A model generated the notes under the pieces. It ran no database searches. It had not been told where the DNA came from and worked only from the letters and a program-made list of their open reading frames with translations. A stretch of DNA of 5,748 nucleotides from Actinomycetota bacterium (GTDB lineage: Bacteria; Actinomycetota; Acidimicrobiia; Acidimicrobiales; Ilumatobacteraceae): positions 1-5,748 of the forward strand of contig WLEG01000133.1 in the NCBI GenBank assembly GCA_009704425.1. The letters are read 5' to 3'. Both the position numbers and the translations under genes were made by a program. Positions 5,295 to 5,748 of the stretch are shown one piece after another; position 1 is the first letter of the stretch, and each line of letters opens with the position of its first letter.

Positions 5295-5748
5295 GAGCCA
5301 CTCCCTTCTTGGTCGCGCCGGACGTGGCCGACTTCGCCGTCTCACCCACGATGATGGGCTTGCTGCCCTCACCTCGCCAACGGGCACCCATGTCCTCGTT
5401 GCGGATGCGTTGCTGCAACAACACGACGCCTTCGAGCAGGGCTTCGGGTCGCGGGGGGCAACCGGGCACGTAGACGTCGACCGGGATGATCTGGTCCACG
5501 CCCTTGGTGACCGAATAGCTGTCCCAGTAGGGGCCACCGCAGTTCGCGCACGATCCCATGGAAATGACGTACTTGGGCTCGGGCATCTGCTCGTACAGGC
5601 GCTTCACGGCCGGCGCCATCTTGTCGGTGACGGTTCCCGAGATCACGACGAGGTCGGCCTGGCGGGGGCTGGCGGGCAACGGGATGACGCCGAGACGCAT
5701 CACGTCGTACCGAGGCGAGCCGAAAGCGGCGCCCATCTCGATGGCGCA
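5284..5748 (-). CDS. nuoB: NADH-quinone oxidoreductase subunit B (N2 cluster subunit), 5' end cut off by the window
   Basis: NuoB sits at the join between the hydrophilic arm and the membrane of complex I. It carries the last iron-sulfur cluster, N2, which passes electrons to quinone. The visible 154 residues begin inside the CCAIEM motif: the first codon is the second Cys of the pair, and the first Cys lies outside the window. The other N2 ligands are present in GSCANCGG (visible residue 67) and PGCPPRPEALL (visible residue 97). The spacing of these ligands is as in E. coli NuoB to within a residue. SPRQADLVVISGTVTDKMAP and MPEPKYVISMGSC are family hallmarks. Roughly 40 to 60 N-terminal residues should be missing. 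After residue 115 or so there is a variable basic tail that is not conserved in the family. The stop codon overlaps the start of nuoC by 11 bases, which points to translational coupling. The identity is secure. The window does not show whether a nuoA precedes it. Confidence 0.97.
   Translation of the reverse strand, partial: CAIEMGAAFGSPRYDVMRLGVIPLPASPRQADLVVISGTVTDKMAPAVKRLYEQMPEPKYVISMGSCANCGGPYWDSYSVTKGVDQIIPVDVYVPGCPPRPEALLEGVVLLQQRIRNEDMGARWRGEGSKPIIVGETAKSATSGATKKGVARVD
5301..5307 (-). promoter_or_regulatory. Ribosome binding site that fixes the GTG start of nuoC
   Basis: On the minus strand AAGGGAG lies six bases upstream of a GTG codon at 5294-5292. No in-frame ATG is available nearby: the first internal Met (residue 74) would remove a third of the protein, and the long upstream extension of the open frame lies inside nuoB and has no NuoC-like sequence. 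This site therefore selects GTG as the start. It lies within the last codons of nuoB. Confidence 0.7.

Noticed and set aside
4647..5537. A longer nuoC reading from an ATG at 5537 (296 residues)
   Set aside because: The extra 81 N-terminal codons lie within nuoB in another frame, are Arg/Ser/Pro-rich and unlike NuoC; the GTG at 5294 has a good ribosome binding site and gives the usual family length.
1..5748. Promoters, terminators, RNA genes, repeats, CRISPR or insertion sequences
   Set aside because: All bases but about 10 are inside confident coding frames, and I saw no repeat arrays, tRNA-like or hairpin-plus-T-run structures.

Overview
The window is one uninterrupted stretch of a complex I (NADH-quinone oxidoreductase type) operon, transcribed entirely from the minus strand. 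In order of transcription, from high to low coordinates, it holds nuoB (5' end cut off), nuoC, nuoD, nuoH, nuoI, nuoJ, nuoK and nuoL (3' end cut off). Genes abut or overlap at every junction. No gap exceeds 7 bases, so there is no room for a promoter, terminator, RNA gene or mobile element. nuoA would be expected beyond base 5748, and nuoM and nuoN below base 1; neither can be seen.

The organism is probably a GC-rich actinobacterium. The NuoC motif WHERETHEMFGI and its LLARIVKPWPG tail, and the NuoI segment CMLCAR-CPDWCIYI, look like actinobacterial sequences I remember. The class cannot be settled from this window.

The main point of interest is that nuoD runs directly into nuoH (TGATG overlap). 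The genes of the NADH-oxidising module (nuoE, nuoF, nuoG) do not sit between them, where they lie in E. coli and in mycobacterial operons. The layout matches the EFG-less (Fpo-like, 11-subunit) type of complex I cluster. Consistent with this, NuoD looks unlike canonical NuoD. It lacks a segment of about 24 residues before its C-terminal domain, and several residues that line the quinone pocket in Thermus Nqo4 are replaced, including the key Tyr (Trp here) and the Asp that pairs with the key His (Gln here). NuoH also departs from the consensus in its cytoplasmic quinone/E-channel loop.

The iron-sulfur chain (NuoI, NuoB) and the visible proton-translocating residues (NuoK Glu35 and Glu71; NuoL Glu180 and Lys274) look intact. 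The simplest reading is a working proton-pumping, quinone-type membrane complex with an unidentified electron donor (ferredoxin, F420H2, or NADH through EFG encoded elsewhere) and a modified quinone site. Such clusters are known in outline, for example the second nuo cluster of Streptomyces, so this is a divergent variant of a known machine rather than a wholly new system.
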